Below are positions 33,093 to 41,986 of a DNA stretch of 64,000 nucleotides, piece after piece. The stretch is from Gemmatimonas sp. (GTDB lineage Bacteria; Gemmatimonadota; Gemmatimonadetes; Gemmatimonadales; Gemmatimonadaceae): NCBI RefSeq assembly GCF_027531815.1, contig NZ_JAPZSK010000004.1, forward strand, positions 1-64,000, written 5' to 3'. Below the pieces are notes generated by a model. It was not told the origin of the DNA. It did not search any database and saw only the letters and a program-made list of their open reading frames with translations. Numbering within the stretch: the stretch's first letter is position 1; every line of letters starts with the position of its first letter. The translations under genes and the position numbers were made by a program.

Positions 33093-36000
33093 ATGCGACT
33101 GCGCCAGCTTACCGCTACCCTCGGGCTAGTCCCCGCTCTCCTCATCGCCCAACGCCCCACCCCCAAACCCGCAGCCGCACCGGCTCTCCTCCTCGACACC
33201 GCCTTCGTAAAGGTCCCGTCCTGGCGGTTCGTGGGGCCCGACGGCAACCGCGTCATCGCGGTGGCCGGCGTGCCGGGGGAGTACAAGACTTACTACGCCG
33301 GCGCGGCAAGTGGTGGGCTGTTCAAGAGCACCAACGGCGGCATCCGCTGGGTGCCGGTCACCGACTCGCTGCGCGTGAGCAGTGTGAGTGCCATTGCGGT
33401 GGCGCCGAGTGACCCCAATGTGGTGTGGTTCGGCACGGGGGAAACGTTCCTGCGCAGCAATGTGTCCATTGGCGACGGCATCTACCGCAGCACCGACGGT
33501 GGCGGGCACTGGCAGCGCATGGGGCTCGAGAACACGGGGCGCATTGGGCGGGTGGTCATTCATCCCACCAACCCCGATGTGGTGTACGCCGCGGCGCAGG
33601 GGCACGGCTACGGGCCGCAGCCCGACCGCGGGCTCTGGCGCACCACCAACGGTGGCAAGGAGTGGAAGAAGGTGCTGTTTGTGAACGACAGCACGGGCAT
33701 CATCGATGTGGCCATGGACCCCACCAACCCGCGGGTGCTCTTCGCGGCCAGCTGGCAGCAGTACATCGTACCCTGGGACAAGAACAGCGGCGGCGCCGGC
33801 AGCGGCATCTTCATGTCACGCGATGGCGGCGACACGTGGACTCGGCTCGACGGCGGCCCCAACGGCCAGGGGTGGGGGCGCGGCCTGCCACGCACCGGCA
33901 CCATGGGCAAGATTGGCCTGGGAGTAGCGCGCAGCGACCCGCAGCGGGTGTACGCGCTCATCGAGATGAAGGAGCCGGCCTTCTACCGCAGCGACGACGG
34001 CGGCCGCAGCTGGCGCGCAGTCAACCGCGATCACGACCTGCTGGAGCGCCCGCAGTACTACACCCGGTTTGGGGTGAACCCGGCCAACGCGGACAACGTG
34101 TTCTTCGTGGGCGTGCGCTTCGTGGGCACCATGGACGGTGGCCTCACCAAGATGCCGCAGCCGCCGCGCGCCGGCGGCGACCTGCACGATATCTGGTGGG
34201 ATGTGGCCGACCCCGATCGCTACGTGGTGGGTGACGACGGCGGCGTGGGCATCACCATTGACGGTGGCAAGAGCTTCACGCGCATCGCGCTCCCCAACGC
34301 GCAGATGTACCACGTGGCCACCGACACCAAGGTCCCGTACAACCTGTATGGCAACCGGCAGGACGGCTACTCGTACGGCGGCCCCAGCAACTCGCGCGGC
34401 TCGCGCAGTATTGGCGTGTGGAGCGCGGTGGGCGGCTGCGAAAGCGGGTGGGCCATTCCCGACACCATCGATGGGCGCACGGTGTGGAGCGGCTGCTACG
34501 ACGCGGGGCTCGAACGCTTCGACCTGCAAACCAAAATGGCGCGCGCCGTGGAGCCGTGGCCCGAAGCCGGCTACGGTGTGGCACCCAAGGACCTCAAGTA
34601 CCGCTTCCAGTGGACCTTCCCCATCCACATCTCCCCGCACGACAACAACACGGTGTACGTGGGCTCGCAGTACGTGCACCGCACCACCAACGGCGGTCAG
34701 AGCTGGTCGCTCATCTCCCCCGATCTTTCCACCAACGACAGCACCAAGCAGCAGAGCAGTGGCGGGTTCGTGATCGACAATCTGTTCGTGGAGAACGTGA
34801 CGGTGCTGTTCGCCATCGCCGAGTCGCCGCTGGAGAAAGGGGTGATCTGGGCGGGCACCATGGACGGGCTGCTGCACATCACGCGCGACGGTGGCAAGAC
34901 GTGGAGCAACCTCACCGCCAACCTGCCGGGGCTCCCCAAGTGGAGCACCATCTCGGCCATCGAACCCAGCAAGTACGACGCCGGCACGGCATACATTGCC
35001 GTGGACGCGCATCTCATCAACGATCGCGACCCGTACATCTACAAGACCACCGATTACGGCAAGACCTTCACGCGGCTCGACGCCACCATTCCGCGCAGCG
35101 TGTTCAGCTACGTGCACGTGGTGCGTGAGGATCCGGTGCGGAAGGGGCTGCTGTACGCCGGCACCGAGAACGCGCTGTACGTGTCGCTCAACGACGGCAG
35201 GCAGTGGGTGGAGTTCAACCACTCGCCCGCCGGCGGGCTGCCGCACGCTCCGGTGAGCTGGCTGCAAATTCAGGGGCACTTCCACGACCTGGTGGTGAGC
35301 ACGTACGGGCGCGGCTTCTACATTGCCGACGACATTTCGTATCTGCGCACCATGGCCGATTCGCTGCTCACGCGCCCCGCCACGCTGCTGCCCATGCGCG
35401 CGGCGTATCGCTTCAGAAAGGTGGCCACGCCGCTGGCGGCGACCAACTCGCTGGTGGCGGGCACCGACCCGCCGTTGGCGGCCACCATCAACTACACCAT
35501 TGGCGGGTTGGCCAAGGATTCCCTGCCGCGCGACAGTGTGCGCTTCCTGGTATACGACGCCGGTGGTGCGCTCATTCGCAAGTTCGCCGGGGCGCCGGCC
35601 AGGCGCGGGCTCAACCGCGCCCTCTGGGACCTGCGACACGAGGGGCCGCGCAAGGCCAAGCTGCGCACGGCGCCTCCGGGCAACACGTTCCTGCGCGTGA
35701 CCGACTCGCGCCCGCTGGTGCCGTGGGACCTGGACCTGGTGGGCGGGCAGGTGGGGCCGCTGGTGGCGCCGGGCACGTACACCGTGGCCATGGTGTGGAA
35801 GAGCGACACGCTGCGCCAAAAGGTGGAGGTGCGCCGTGACCCCAACAGCGAGGGCACTAACGCCGACATTGCCGCGCAGGTGGCGCTGGCGCTGCGCATT
35901 CGCGACGCCATGAACGAAACGGTGGCACTGATCGACGAAAGCGAGTGGCAGCGCCGCGGCTTCGAGCAGATGCGCACCACGCTGCGCGAGAAGATTCGCG

Positions 36001-36380
36001 ACGCGAAGGAGTACGGCGCCAGCCCGGGCCCGGCGCTCAGGGTGCCCGACGCCGAGGCCTTCCTGAAGGAGATCGACGCGGTGGAGAAGCGGGTGATCGC
36101 GATAGAAGGGAAGCTGTACGACATCACGCTCACCGGCGCACGTGAAGACGCGTTCCGTACGCCCAACCAGCTGTACGAGAAGCTGGCGAGTGTGGGCAGT
36201 GACGTGAGTGCGTCGAGCGCCGACTTCAGGCCCACCGATCAGCAGGGGGAGGTGTACGGCATGCTGCGTACGCAGCTCGACGGGCTCAAGGTGCAGTTCA
36301 AGGACTTCGTAGCCGGCGACCTCGCGGCGTTCGCGCAGAAGGCGGCGAAGCTGGGGCTGGCGATGCCGGTGATGTTCTAG
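33093..36380 (+). CDS. Exported VPS10/sortilin-like Asp-box beta-propeller protein
   Basis: This 1095-residue protein carries a signal peptide (MRLRQLTATLGLVPALLIAQ) and many Asp-box (BNR) repeats typical of sortilin VPS10 domains and of the WD40/YVTN-like proteins that are abundant in Gemmatimonadota: YRSTDGGGHW, FMSRDGGDTW, YRSDDGGRSW, HRTTNGGQSW, HITRDGGKTW and YKTTDYGKTF. They should build one or two large propellers. The region from about residue 780 is different: beta strands resembling FlgD/FN3-like modules and then a helical segment of about 250 residues. Such proteins are often annotated glycosyl hydrolase, without proven activity. The start at 33093 was chosen for its signal peptide; in-frame codons upstream (32910) have no such support. 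Confidence 0.85.
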   Translation: MRLRQLTATLGLVPALLIAQRPTPKPAAAPALLLDTAFVKVPSWRFVGPDGNRVIAVAGVPGEYKTYYAGAASGGLFKSTNGGIRWVPVTDSLRVSSVSAIAVAPSDPNVVWFGTGETFLRSNVSIGDGIYRSTDGGGHWQRMGLENTGRIGRVVIHPTNPDVVYAAAQGHGYGPQPDRGLWRTTNGGKEWKKVLFVNDSTGIIDVAMDPTNPRVLFAASWQQYIVPWDKNSGGAGSGIFMSRDGGDTWTRLDGGPNGQGWGRGLPRTGTMGKIGLGVARSDPQRVYALIEMKEPAFYRSDDGGRSWRAVNRDHDLLERPQYYTRFGVNPANADNVFFVGVRFVGTMDGGLTKMPQPPRAGGDLHDIWWDVADPDRYVVGDDGGVGITIDGGKSFTRIALPNAQMYHVATDTKVPYNLYGNRQDGYSYGGPSNSRGSRSIGVWSAVGGCESGWAIPDTIDGRTVWSGCYDAGLERFDLQTKMARAVEPWPEAGYGVAPKDLKYRFQWTFPIHISPHDNNTVYVGSQYVHRTTNGGQSWSLISPDLSTNDSTKQQSSGGFVIDNLFVENVTVLFAIAESPLEKGVIWAGTMDGLLHITRDGGKTWSNLTANLPGLPKWSTISAIEPSKYDAGTAYIAVDAHLINDRDPYIYKTTDYGKTFTRLDATIPRSVFSYVHVVREDPVRKGLLYAGTENALYVSLNDGRQWVEFNHSPAGGLPHAPVSWLQIQGHFHDLVVSTYGRGFYIADDISYLRTMADSLLTRPATLLPMRAAYRFRKVATPLAATNSLVAGTDPPLAATINYTIGGLAKDSLPRDSVRFLVYDAGGALIRKFAGAPARRGLNRALWDLRHEGPRKAKLRTAPPGNTFLRVTDSRPLVPWDLDLVGGQVGPLVAPGTYTVAMVWKSDTLRQKVEVRRDPNSEGTNADIAAQVALALRIRDAMNETVALIDESEWQRRGFEQMRTTLREKIRDAKEYGASPGPALRVPDAEAFLKEIDAVEKRVIAIEGKLYDITLTGAREDAFRTPNQLYEKLASVGSDVSASSADFRPTDQQGEVYGMLRTQLDGLKVQFKDFVAGDLAAFAQKAAKLGLAMPVMF

Positions 36381-36399
36381 CCTTCGTCACGGGTCGCTC

Positions 36400-36451
36400 A
36401 AAAAGCAATGCGTCCGCAGCCGGTTCGGGTGGCTGCGGACGCATTGCTTTT
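36400..36451. terminator. Strong bidirectional hairpin terminator
   Basis: Perfect 21-bp arms (36401-36421 and 36431-36451) are separated by the 9-base loop GGTTCGGGT. The arms begin with A-runs on the left and end in T-runs on the right (CTTTT), so the hairpin works as a rho-independent terminator in both directions. It separates the VPS10 gene from the convergent higA. Confidence 0.9.
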
Positions 36452-36463
36452 GGGTAGCAAGCG

Positions 36464-36778
36464 TTACGCGACGCGGAGAGGCTGGATGTTCGCGATCTCG
36501 CGCTTGAGATCGCGGGCGGCATCCCAGAGATCGACATTGCGCTGCAGGTTCAGCCAGAACTCCGGCGTGTTCCCGAAGAGCTTGCCGAGCCGCAGGGCCA
36601 TTTCCGGGCTGACGGCGCGCCGCTCGCGAAGCAGTTCGTTCATGGACTGCCGCGACACGCCAGCGGCTTCCGCGAACGCCGAAACCGTGAGGTCGTACTC
36701 CGGTAGGAACTCCTCGCGGAGGATCTCACCCGGGTGAATTGGACGGCGCTCCAGCGGGCGGGTGTTGGGGACGCTCAT
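36464..36778 (-). CDS. higA: HigA-type antitoxin
   Basis: This 104-residue protein is a HigA addiction-module antitoxin. It opens MSVPNTRPLERRPIHPGEIL and carries the helix-turn-helix at about 35-75 (VSAFAEAAGVSRQSMNELL), followed by the family helix MALRLGKLFGNTPEFWLNLQ. The start at 36778 fits the family length; earlier codons lack homology. The toxin gene lies 13 bases upstream, the inverted toxin-first order usual for higBA. Confidence 0.93.
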   Translation of the reverse strand: MSVPNTRPLERRPIHPGEILREEFLPEYDLTVSAFAEAAGVSRQSMNELLRERRAVSPEMALRLGKLFGNTPEFWLNLQRNVDLWDAARDLKREIANIQPLRVA

Positions 36779-36791
36779 CGGACCGTACAGG

Positions 36792-37073
36792 CTAGTGGTA
36801 GTCGCAGAACTCGACGTCGTACGCATCGCCGTCGAGAGAGCGGAAGCAGATGCGCCATTGATCGTTGACCGCGATGGCATGTTGGCCTTCGCGGTCTCCT
36901 TTGAGCGCATGGAGCCGATTCCCAGGCGGTACACGCAAGTCGGTAACCTGACGCGCGGCATGAATGGCGTCGAGCTTCCGGAGAGCCCGCCGCGCTACGT
37001 CGGCGGGCACTTTCTTGGCCGTACCTGTTCGAGACAACTCCTCCGTTTGCCCGTCGGCAAAGCTCTTGATCAC
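36792..37073 (-). CDS. higB: HigB-type ribosome-dependent mRNase toxin
   Basis: This 93-residue toxin belongs to the RelE/ParE-fold HigB group. The signature stretch LRVPPGNRLHALKGDREGQ is followed by AVNDQWRICFR and ends DAYDVEFCDYH. The GTG at 37073 (VIKSFADGQTEEL) is preferred, because it gives the family's usual N-terminus and length; a TTG at 37100 adds nine residues. HigB cleaves translating mRNA; HigA downstream should neutralise it and repress the operon. Confidence 0.9.
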   Translation of the reverse strand: MIKSFADGQTEELSRTGTAKKVPADVARRALRKLDAIHAARQVTDLRVPPGNRLHALKGDREGQHAIAVNDQWRICFRSLDGDAYDVEFCDYH

Positions 37074-37094
37074 TTGAAAATGTAACGCGTCACG

Positions 37095-37106
37095 TGACAA
37101 TTGTCA
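37095..37106 (-). promoter_or_regulatory. Palindromic operator candidate upstream of higB
   Basis: TGACAATTGTCA is a perfect 12-bp palindrome 22 bases upstream of the GTG start of higB, next to CACGTGAC. Its half contains a TTGTCA that could serve as a -35 element. The site and spacing suit repression by HigA; this is inference. Confidence 0.55.
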
Positions 37107-37211
37107 ATTGCGGGCGGATCGCAAGGTGAACGACGGCTCCAAGATCCCCAGGGCAGAGATCGTGCTCAGGGAGGTCGTGCTCGAGCACGACGCTTTCGAG
37201 TTCAAGTAGCA

Positions 37212-37658
37212 TCAGAGCGCCCTTACGATGACTGGATCCACGACCTCGGCAAACCCGACCCCCGCAAAGTCACGCACGTTCCGTGTGTAGAACCGCGTCA
37301 CCCCATTCGCGCGCAGCGTGAGCGCCAGTACAGCATCGAAGGTGCGGCGCGCGGGAAAATCGTTGAGTGACCACTGTGCATGCAGGCGCGGCATTTGCCC
37401 CGGCGACCAGGCGCACTGCTGCCACCCGCTCTTGTCACGGTACCACGCTACCGTGTTGGCCGCGGTTGCCGCATCGAGCGGACGCTGCAGCACATTCGGA
37501 TGCCGCAGCAGGCGATACAGCTCGAACCACAGCTGCTCGGCGACGACCCAATCGCTGGGCGTATCGAGCGCCTCGGCAATCAGGGCCCGGCACGGTTCGT
37601 GTTCGGCACAGTCCCGATTGATGGCGTAGAGCAGGACGTGGGTATCAAAGCTCTGCAC
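37212..37658 (-). CDS. vapC: PIN-domain (VapC-type) RNase toxin
   Basis: This 148-residue protein starts at a GTG (37658) with QSFDTHVLLYAINRD, whose Asp is the first PIN acidic residue; further acids are in VAEQLWFEL (Glu), ARRTFDAVLALT (Asp) and RNVRDFAGVGF. The start overlaps the antitoxin's 3' end by 14 bases. It is likely an RNase neutralised by the ribbon-helix-helix protein upstream. The family normally cuts tRNA or rRNA; the target here is unknown. Length is slightly greater than the usual 130-140 residues. Confidence 0.85.
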   Translation of the reverse strand: MQSFDTHVLLYAINRDCAEHEPCRALIAEALDTPSDWVVAEQLWFELYRLLRHPNVLQRPLDAATAANTVAWYRDKSGWQQCAWSPGQMPRLHAQWSLNDFPARRTFDAVLALTLRANGVTRFYTRNVRDFAGVGFAEVVDPVIVRAL

Positions 37659-37884
37659 GGTCCTCCCACGCGCGCTCGCGCAGCGTGGCCGCGTCCGTTT
37701 GGATGTCGCCGAGCCCGTACACCGGGGGTGCCTCCCGCACCTGCCGCGGGGCCGGGGCATTGGCGGCGAGCCAGGCATCCACGGCCGCCCGCACCAGCTC
37801 GCTCACCGGGCGGTCCATGACCTTGGCCGCCTGGCGGAGCCGGGCCAGCTGCGGCTCGGGAAAGAGGATTTGCATTTTTTCCAT
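37645..37884 (-). CDS. vapB: Ribbon-helix-helix antitoxin
   Basis: This 79-residue protein has a CopG/Arc-type ribbon-helix-helix (MQILFPEPQLARLRQAAKVM, then RPVSELVRAAVDAWL), the N-terminal DNA-binding fold of VapB-like antitoxins, with an acidic C-terminus for toxin contact. ATG codons at 37884 and 37875 are both possible. It overlaps the PIN toxin gene by 14 bases. Two copies of CATGTATCCA lie just upstream and are candidate operators. Confidence 0.82.
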   Translation of the reverse strand: MEKMQILFPEPQLARLRQAAKVMDRPVSELVRAAVDAWLAANAPAPRQVREAPPVYGLGDIQTDAATLRERAWEDRAEL

Positions 37885-37908
37885 GTATCCAGTATATACA
37901 TGTATCCA
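37882..37908. promoter_or_regulatory. Direct-repeat operator of the vapBC pair
   Basis: CATGTATCCA occurs at 37882-37891 and again at 37899-37908, 17 bp apart, and a perfect ATACATGTAT palindrome (37896-37905) overlaps the second copy. The repeats cover the vapB start codon and sit next to the divergent amidohydrolase start, so binding could control both genes. Confidence 0.55.
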
Positions 37909-37925
37909 TGCGCCATCAAGCTGCC

Positions 37926-39479
37926 ATGAACAACGACACCAACCTCTCCCGCCGCGAAGTGATCGCCCGGGGTGCCCTGGGCGCCCTGCCGCTGCTCGGC
38001 ATACCGCAGCTGGCCCACGCGCAGCCGGCCCACGCGCAGCCGGCACAACCCCCGCGCGCCGTGCGACCGCCCCGCACGCGCGATTACATCATTGACGCCT
38101 CAGCGGCGCTTGTATGGCGGGATAATGTGCCGACGCTGATCGGCGAATGCTCGGTGCGGGTGCGCGGCAACGACATCGTAGACGTGCGCGAAGGGCGCCT
38201 GCCGGCAGGGAACACGCCCCGCATCAACGCCACGGGTCAGCTGCTGCTGCCGGGGTTCATCTCGGGGCACACACACGCGGCCAGTGGCAGCCCCACCCGC
38301 GGGCTCATCGAGGAGGGGCGGTCGTATCAGCGTCCCATCGAGCTGTTGGAGGCGCTCCCCGACGACCTGCTCGACGACATCACGGCGTACAACGTGGCCG
38401 AACTGCTGCGCTCGGGGTGCACCACGCACGTGGAGATGAGTCTCAGCCTCAAGCAGGCGCAAAGCTACGTGCGGGTGGCGCGGCGCTGGCACGTGCGCGG
38501 CTATCCGGGGGGCATGGTGCCGGGCACGGCGCGGCTCTTCCCTATCTGGCGGCGCAGCAACGACGCGGTGCTCACCGCGAGTGTGCCCGACACGCTCGCC
38601 GAAATCGACGCCAACCGGCGCTTCGCGCGTGCGGTGAACGGCGCCGAGGAGGGGCTGATACGGCCCATGATGACCCCGCACGCGGCCGACACGCACACGC
38701 CAGAGACCATGCGCGCCATGATCGACGGGGCACGCGCGCTGGGGAACGGCATGCACACGCATCTGGCGCAGGGGGCGGGGGAGGTGCGCACGGTGCAGCG
38801 GCTGTACGGGCAGTCGCCGGCGCAGTGGCTGGAGTCACTCGGCGCTTTCGACATGCCCTTCTTCGGCGCGCACATGACCGGCGCCACGGCCGCCGACTGG
38901 GAGGTGCTGAAGCGCCACGGGGGTGTGTACGCGCATTGCCCCAGTGGTGGTGGCGCGGGCAACTCGAGCGGCACGCAGCCGTACCCCGAGGCGCTGGCCG
39001 CGGGGGTGCGCGTGAACGTGGGAATCGACACGCACAGCAACGACTATCTGGAGAACCTCAAGCTGGCGATCATTTGCGGTCGCGCACGGGCGCGGCTGCT
39101 GAACGGCATGCCGGGGCGCACGGGGGCGCCGCTTTCCATGCCCAGTATGCGCGACGCGGTGCACGGCGCCACACACGTGGCGGCCGACGCGCTGCGTCGC
39201 CCCGACCTGGGGCGCATTGCCGTGGGTGCCAAGGCCGACCTGTGCACGGTAGATGTGAGCGGGCTGCTGGTGGGCAGTGGTGCCGTGGGCCCCGAGCCGC
39301 TCAGCAACCTGCTGTACGCGAGCGGTGCGAACGTGCGGCACGTGATCACGCAGGGGTACGTGCAGCTGTGGGGCGGGCAGCTGGTGGTGGACGACCAGAC
39401 GCAGGTGCAGCAGCGCGGCGCCAAGGCGGTGCAGCAGATCTGGGCGCAGCTGCGGGCGGAGGGGTGGTTCGGGCGGTGA
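37926..39479 (+). CDS. Tat-exported amidohydrolase (cytosine deaminase-like)
   Basis: This 517-residue protein has a twin-arginine signal (SRREVIARGALGALPLL, cut around AHAQPA) and a metal-dependent hydrolase domain. Metal ligands appear in GHTHAAS (HxH), in THLAQGAGEV, in FFGAHMTG and in the Asp of GIDTHSND. The arrangement resembles the cytosine deaminase/chlorohydrolase (Atz/Trz) branch. ATGs at 37908 and 37926 are possible; the second keeps the Tat motif close to the N-terminus and avoids the operator repeats. It is enclosed by toxin-antitoxin pairs on both sides. Confidence 0.8.
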   Translation: MNNDTNLSRREVIARGALGALPLLGIPQLAHAQPAHAQPAQPPRAVRPPRTRDYIIDASAALVWRDNVPTLIGECSVRVRGNDIVDVREGRLPAGNTPRINATGQLLLPGFISGHTHAASGSPTRGLIEEGRSYQRPIELLEALPDDLLDDITAYNVAELLRSGCTTHVEMSLSLKQAQSYVRVARRWHVRGYPGGMVPGTARLFPIWRRSNDAVLTASVPDTLAEIDANRRFARAVNGAEEGLIRPMMTPHAADTHTPETMRAMIDGARALGNGMHTHLAQGAGEVRTVQRLYGQSPAQWLESLGAFDMPFFGAHMTGATAADWEVLKRHGGVYAHCPSGGGAGNSSGTQPYPEALAAGVRVNVGIDTHSNDYLENLKLAIICGRARARLLNGMPGRTGAPLSMPSMRDAVHGATHVAADALRRPDLGRIAVGAKADLCTVDVSGLLVGSGAVGPEPLSNLLYASGANVRHVITQGYVQLWGGQLVVDDQTQVQQRGAKAVQQIWAQLRAEGWFGR

Positions 39480-39506
39480 GGCGCTATCTCGGGCGGGGAA
39501 AACCGC

Positions 39507-39893
39507 TCAGCGCAGCAGTCGAGCGCCCTCAAGCGTCGCGAGACGCTTGTCGAACGTGAGCAGCTCGCAGTCTTCGGTATTCGCATCGGCAAGAATGAGC
39601 CGATCCATGACGCCGGGGTGTTGAGTGGTATGCGCCGCGATCAGCGCTTCGCGAACACCACCGACCGCGGCGACGCGATCACTGGTCAGCAGGGCGAGCA
39701 GTGACTCGACGGCCAACTCATGCGGCACGTGGTAATGATGGCGTAGCGCGAAGTAGCTCTCGCCCACGACGAGCGCCGATATGTGCACCGCATGCGGCTG
39801 CCGCTCCAATGCCTGCTTGGCCGACTCCGCTTGCTCGATCGGCTCACCGGTCAGCAGCCGCAACACGACCGAGGTGTCGACGGCGTATGTCAC
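39507..39893 (-). CDS. vapC: PIN-domain (VapC-type) toxin
   Basis: This 128-residue protein has the PIN acids: Asp in TYAVDTSVVLRLL, Glu in VVGESYFAL, Asp in MDRLILADAN and Asp in LTFDKRLATL. It starts at a GTG that overlaps the antitoxin stop by 4 bases (GTGA). It is one residue-length class with standard VapC and lies 28 bases beyond the convergent amidohydrolase gene. Confidence 0.88.
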   Translation of the reverse strand: MTYAVDTSVVLRLLTGEPIEQAESAKQALERQPHAVHISALVVGESYFALRHHYHVPHELAVESLLALLTSDRVAAVGGVREALIAAHTTQHPGVMDRLILADANTEDCELLTFDKRLATLEGARLLR

Positions 39894-40171
39894 TCGCCGA
39901 CATACTCCGCGCGGCTACTCGCAATGCTTTCGCGAACCGCCTCCATGGAGTGGTCCGTTACGGGTGCGGCGAACGCGCGGAGCTGGCCGAACCAGGCGGG
40001 GCGCCATTCGCCGCTTGGCGTGACTTCGGTCTGCCTGGTTTGTGCGGAGTCCCCATCGAGCACGTATCGAACGCCTTCCGCCACCAGCTCGCGGACGGTT
40101 CGGCCACGACGGGCAGCCTCGACCTTGAGACGCCGGTAGAGCAGGTCGTCAAATTCGATAGTGGCTTTCAT
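39890..40171 (-). CDS. vapB: VapB-type antitoxin
   Basis: This 93-residue antitoxin starts MKATIEFDDLLYRRLKVEAA and shows a ribbon-helix-helix N-terminus (RGRTVRELVAEGVRYVL) and an unstructured tail. It overlaps the PIN gene by 4 bases. Immediately upstream (40172-40196) is an AT-rich stretch, TGCAATATATATGGTTATAC, probably the promoter and operator. Confidence 0.82.
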   Translation of the reverse strand: MKATIEFDDLLYRRLKVEAARRGRTVRELVAEGVRYVLDGDSAQTRQTEVTPSGEWRPAWFGQLRAFAAPVTDHSMEAVRESIASSRAEYVGE

Positions 40172-40316
40172 GTTTGCAATATATATGGTTATACGGTTTT
40201 GAGGAAACGGTTGCCGTGCACGCGGCCGTCATGCACCGCCACGGTGTTCGCGGCCTGTTGTCAGACCCTCGTGCTACACTGTGGTTGGGTGAGGTGAACA
40301 CTCAACCAGGAGGGCC

Positions 40317-40733
40317 ATGAGGTATCGCTCCGTAGATCGATCGGGTTTCACGCCCAACTTCGATGGGCGAATGGGTGACGAAGTATTCGACATTGGCTGG
40401 GCCGAGGGCGTGCTGCAGGAAGAGCGGCCGTTTCGTATGGAATGTTGGGGGTTTGCGGGCAGCACCGGCGTCACGGTGTTCATGGCGAGCGAGGAGCTCG
40501 AGCATGCCGACGCCGCGCAGGTCCATGCGCTGCTCGAAGCGAGCGGGGTGATCACCACCCTCGAGCCGCAACAGCTGTCGGTGCTGCACTTCGTTGATGC
40601 CGCGGGTACGCCGTGTCTCTCCATCAGCTACATCGTCGCCAATGAAGACGATGAGTACTTCGTGGAGGCGCACCCGCTGCTCACGAGCTACCGCCCCGGC
40701 AACGGTGAGGGCACTGGCGACGGCGTTCGCTGA
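40317..40733 (+). CDS. Hypothetical protein
   Basis: I do not recognise this 138-residue protein. The start is well supported by an AGGAGG ribosome site ending five bases before the ATG. It is acidic, soluble, with alternating strands (RPFRMECWGFAGST, VTVFMASEEL, CLSISYIVANEDDEYFVEA) and no signal. An antisense reading frame of similar length exists but lacks a ribosome site. It converges on the DraG-type gene and may be a small alpha/beta domain. Confidence 0.6.
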   Translation: MRYRSVDRSGFTPNFDGRMGDEVFDIGWAEGVLQEERPFRMECWGFAGSTGVTVFMASEELEHADAAQVHALLEASGVITTLEPQQLSVLHFVDAAGTPCLSISYIVANEDDEYFVEAHPLLTSYRPGNGEGTGDGVR

Positions 40734-40762
40734 AACCGCTGATCAGTGCCGGTGGCGAAGGC

Positions 40763-41845
40763 TCAGGCGCTAACGAACCGTTCTACCGCCGCATCAATGA
40801 GTGCGAATACCTTGCCGTCGTCGTCGCCGTTCATACGCCCCAGCAGCTGCTCACGCCATTCGGCGGGGATCCACGCCGTGCCGTGTGCCGCGCCCATGGC
40901 GCCGCCCACGATGCTGGCAATGGTGTCGTTGTCACGCGTGTCGTTCACCGCCGCCAGCAGCGCCTCGCGCGGCTCGTGCCCGTGCTGCGCCACGATGTGC
41001 AGTACGCAGGGCACCGTTTCCAGCAGGAAGGCGCCGCTGAACCAGCGCTGCCCCGCCTCGCGCACCGGCGTGCGCTTGTGCACCGCCGCGCGCACCTCGC
41101 TGTCCAGCAGTTCGCTCAATTGGCCGCGCCACTGCTGCAGGGGCCCGGTGGTGACGCGCGTATCGTACTGCTGCCCGTCGTCCATGAGGCGCAGCACTTC
41201 GGTGTAGGTCTCCAGCCACTCGGCACCCGTCTCGGGCACATCGCCGTTGAGCAGCCGCCAGAGCAGCGCCACCCAGGCCACGTTCACGGCAATGGCCAGC
41301 GGTTCGTTGTGCGTGACCGCCGTGGCGAGGGCCGTGTCGGTCCAGAGCGCGGTGCCCCCCGCACGCAGATGCGGCAGCAGCATGGGGGAAATGCGCATGA
41401 GCGCGCCGTTGCCCGCGCTGTACTGCGTGGCTTCGTACCACGGCGCGCCGGTGCGCAGCGCCTGACAGAACTGCAGCGTGGCCTTGCCGATGCCGAAGAT
41501 GCGGTCATTGGCAATGCGGAAGGCGAGTTCGTCAGCATTCAGCGCCCCGTCGTGCAGCAGCTGCTCCAGCGCCCGGAAGGTGAGCTGCGTGTCGTCGCTG
41601 GGCGTGCCGGCCGGCTGTCCGTTGGCGTAGCGGCTGGGCAAGTACCCCGTGATGCGCCCGTGCTGCGCTTCCCGCTCGTGCGGCAGCATGCTTTCGGTGC
41701 GGTTGCCGAGTGCGTCGCCAATGGCGACCCCCAGCAGCATGCCGCGCACGCGATCGGCGAGGTCAGGCACCTCGGCCACGTCGATGGGTGCCACGGGGGG
41801 GAGCACCGCGAGGCGGGGCTGGTCGAGCTTGGGGTACCACGTCAT
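40763..41845 (-). CDS. ADP-ribosylglycohydrolase (DraG type)
   Basis: This 360-residue enzyme should remove ADP-ribose from a modified protein or small molecule. The bimetal motifs of the family are all visible: GVAIGDALG (39-47), SDDTQLT (83-89), GNGALMRI and DTRDNDTIASIVGGAMGA near residue 300. It starts at 41845 (MTWYPKLDQP). It lies downstream of the serine cluster with 141 bases between, so it is probably separate. No ADP-ribosyltransferase was found in the window. Confidence 0.92.
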   Translation of the reverse strand: MTWYPKLDQPRLAVLPPVAPIDVAEVPDLADRVRGMLLGVAIGDALGNRTESMLPHEREAQHGRITGYLPSRYANGQPAGTPSDDTQLTFRALEQLLHDGALNADELAFRIANDRIFGIGKATLQFCQALRTGAPWYEATQYSAGNGALMRISPMLLPHLRAGGTALWTDTALATAVTHNEPLAIAVNVAWVALLWRLLNGDVPETGAEWLETYTEVLRLMDDGQQYDTRVTTGPLQQWRGQLSELLDSEVRAAVHKRTPVREAGQRWFSGAFLLETVPCVLHIVAQHGHEPREALLAAVNDTRDNDTIASIVGGAMGAAHGTAWIPAEWREQLLGRMNGDDDGKVFALIDAAVERFVSA

Positions 41846-41986
41846 GACGGTTTTCGTTGTAATGGCGAGTGCTTCAACAGCAGGCGGCGGGCAGGAGCAA
41901 CCACAGGATTGAGATGGCCAGCCCCAACCCGGAACCGGTAACTGATGCGTGGTGAGTTCCCGCTTCGCGTGATGAGTGTATGGAAC

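Noticed and set aside
19600..33100. Integrase, tRNA attachment site or flanking direct repeats for the island
   Set aside because: None was found by eye; no recombinase gene lies in the window.
33816..35819. Minus-strand 667-codon frame under the VPS10 gene
   Set aside because: Its residues are an antisense pattern; the plus-strand Asp-box repeats are unambiguous.
37101..37370. Plus-strand small gene between higB and vapC
   Set aside because: It is antisense to the PIN gene end and has no ribosome site or domain.
40302..40673. Minus-strand 123-codon gene
   Set aside because: No ribosome site; the plus-strand frame has an AGGAGG at the right distance.
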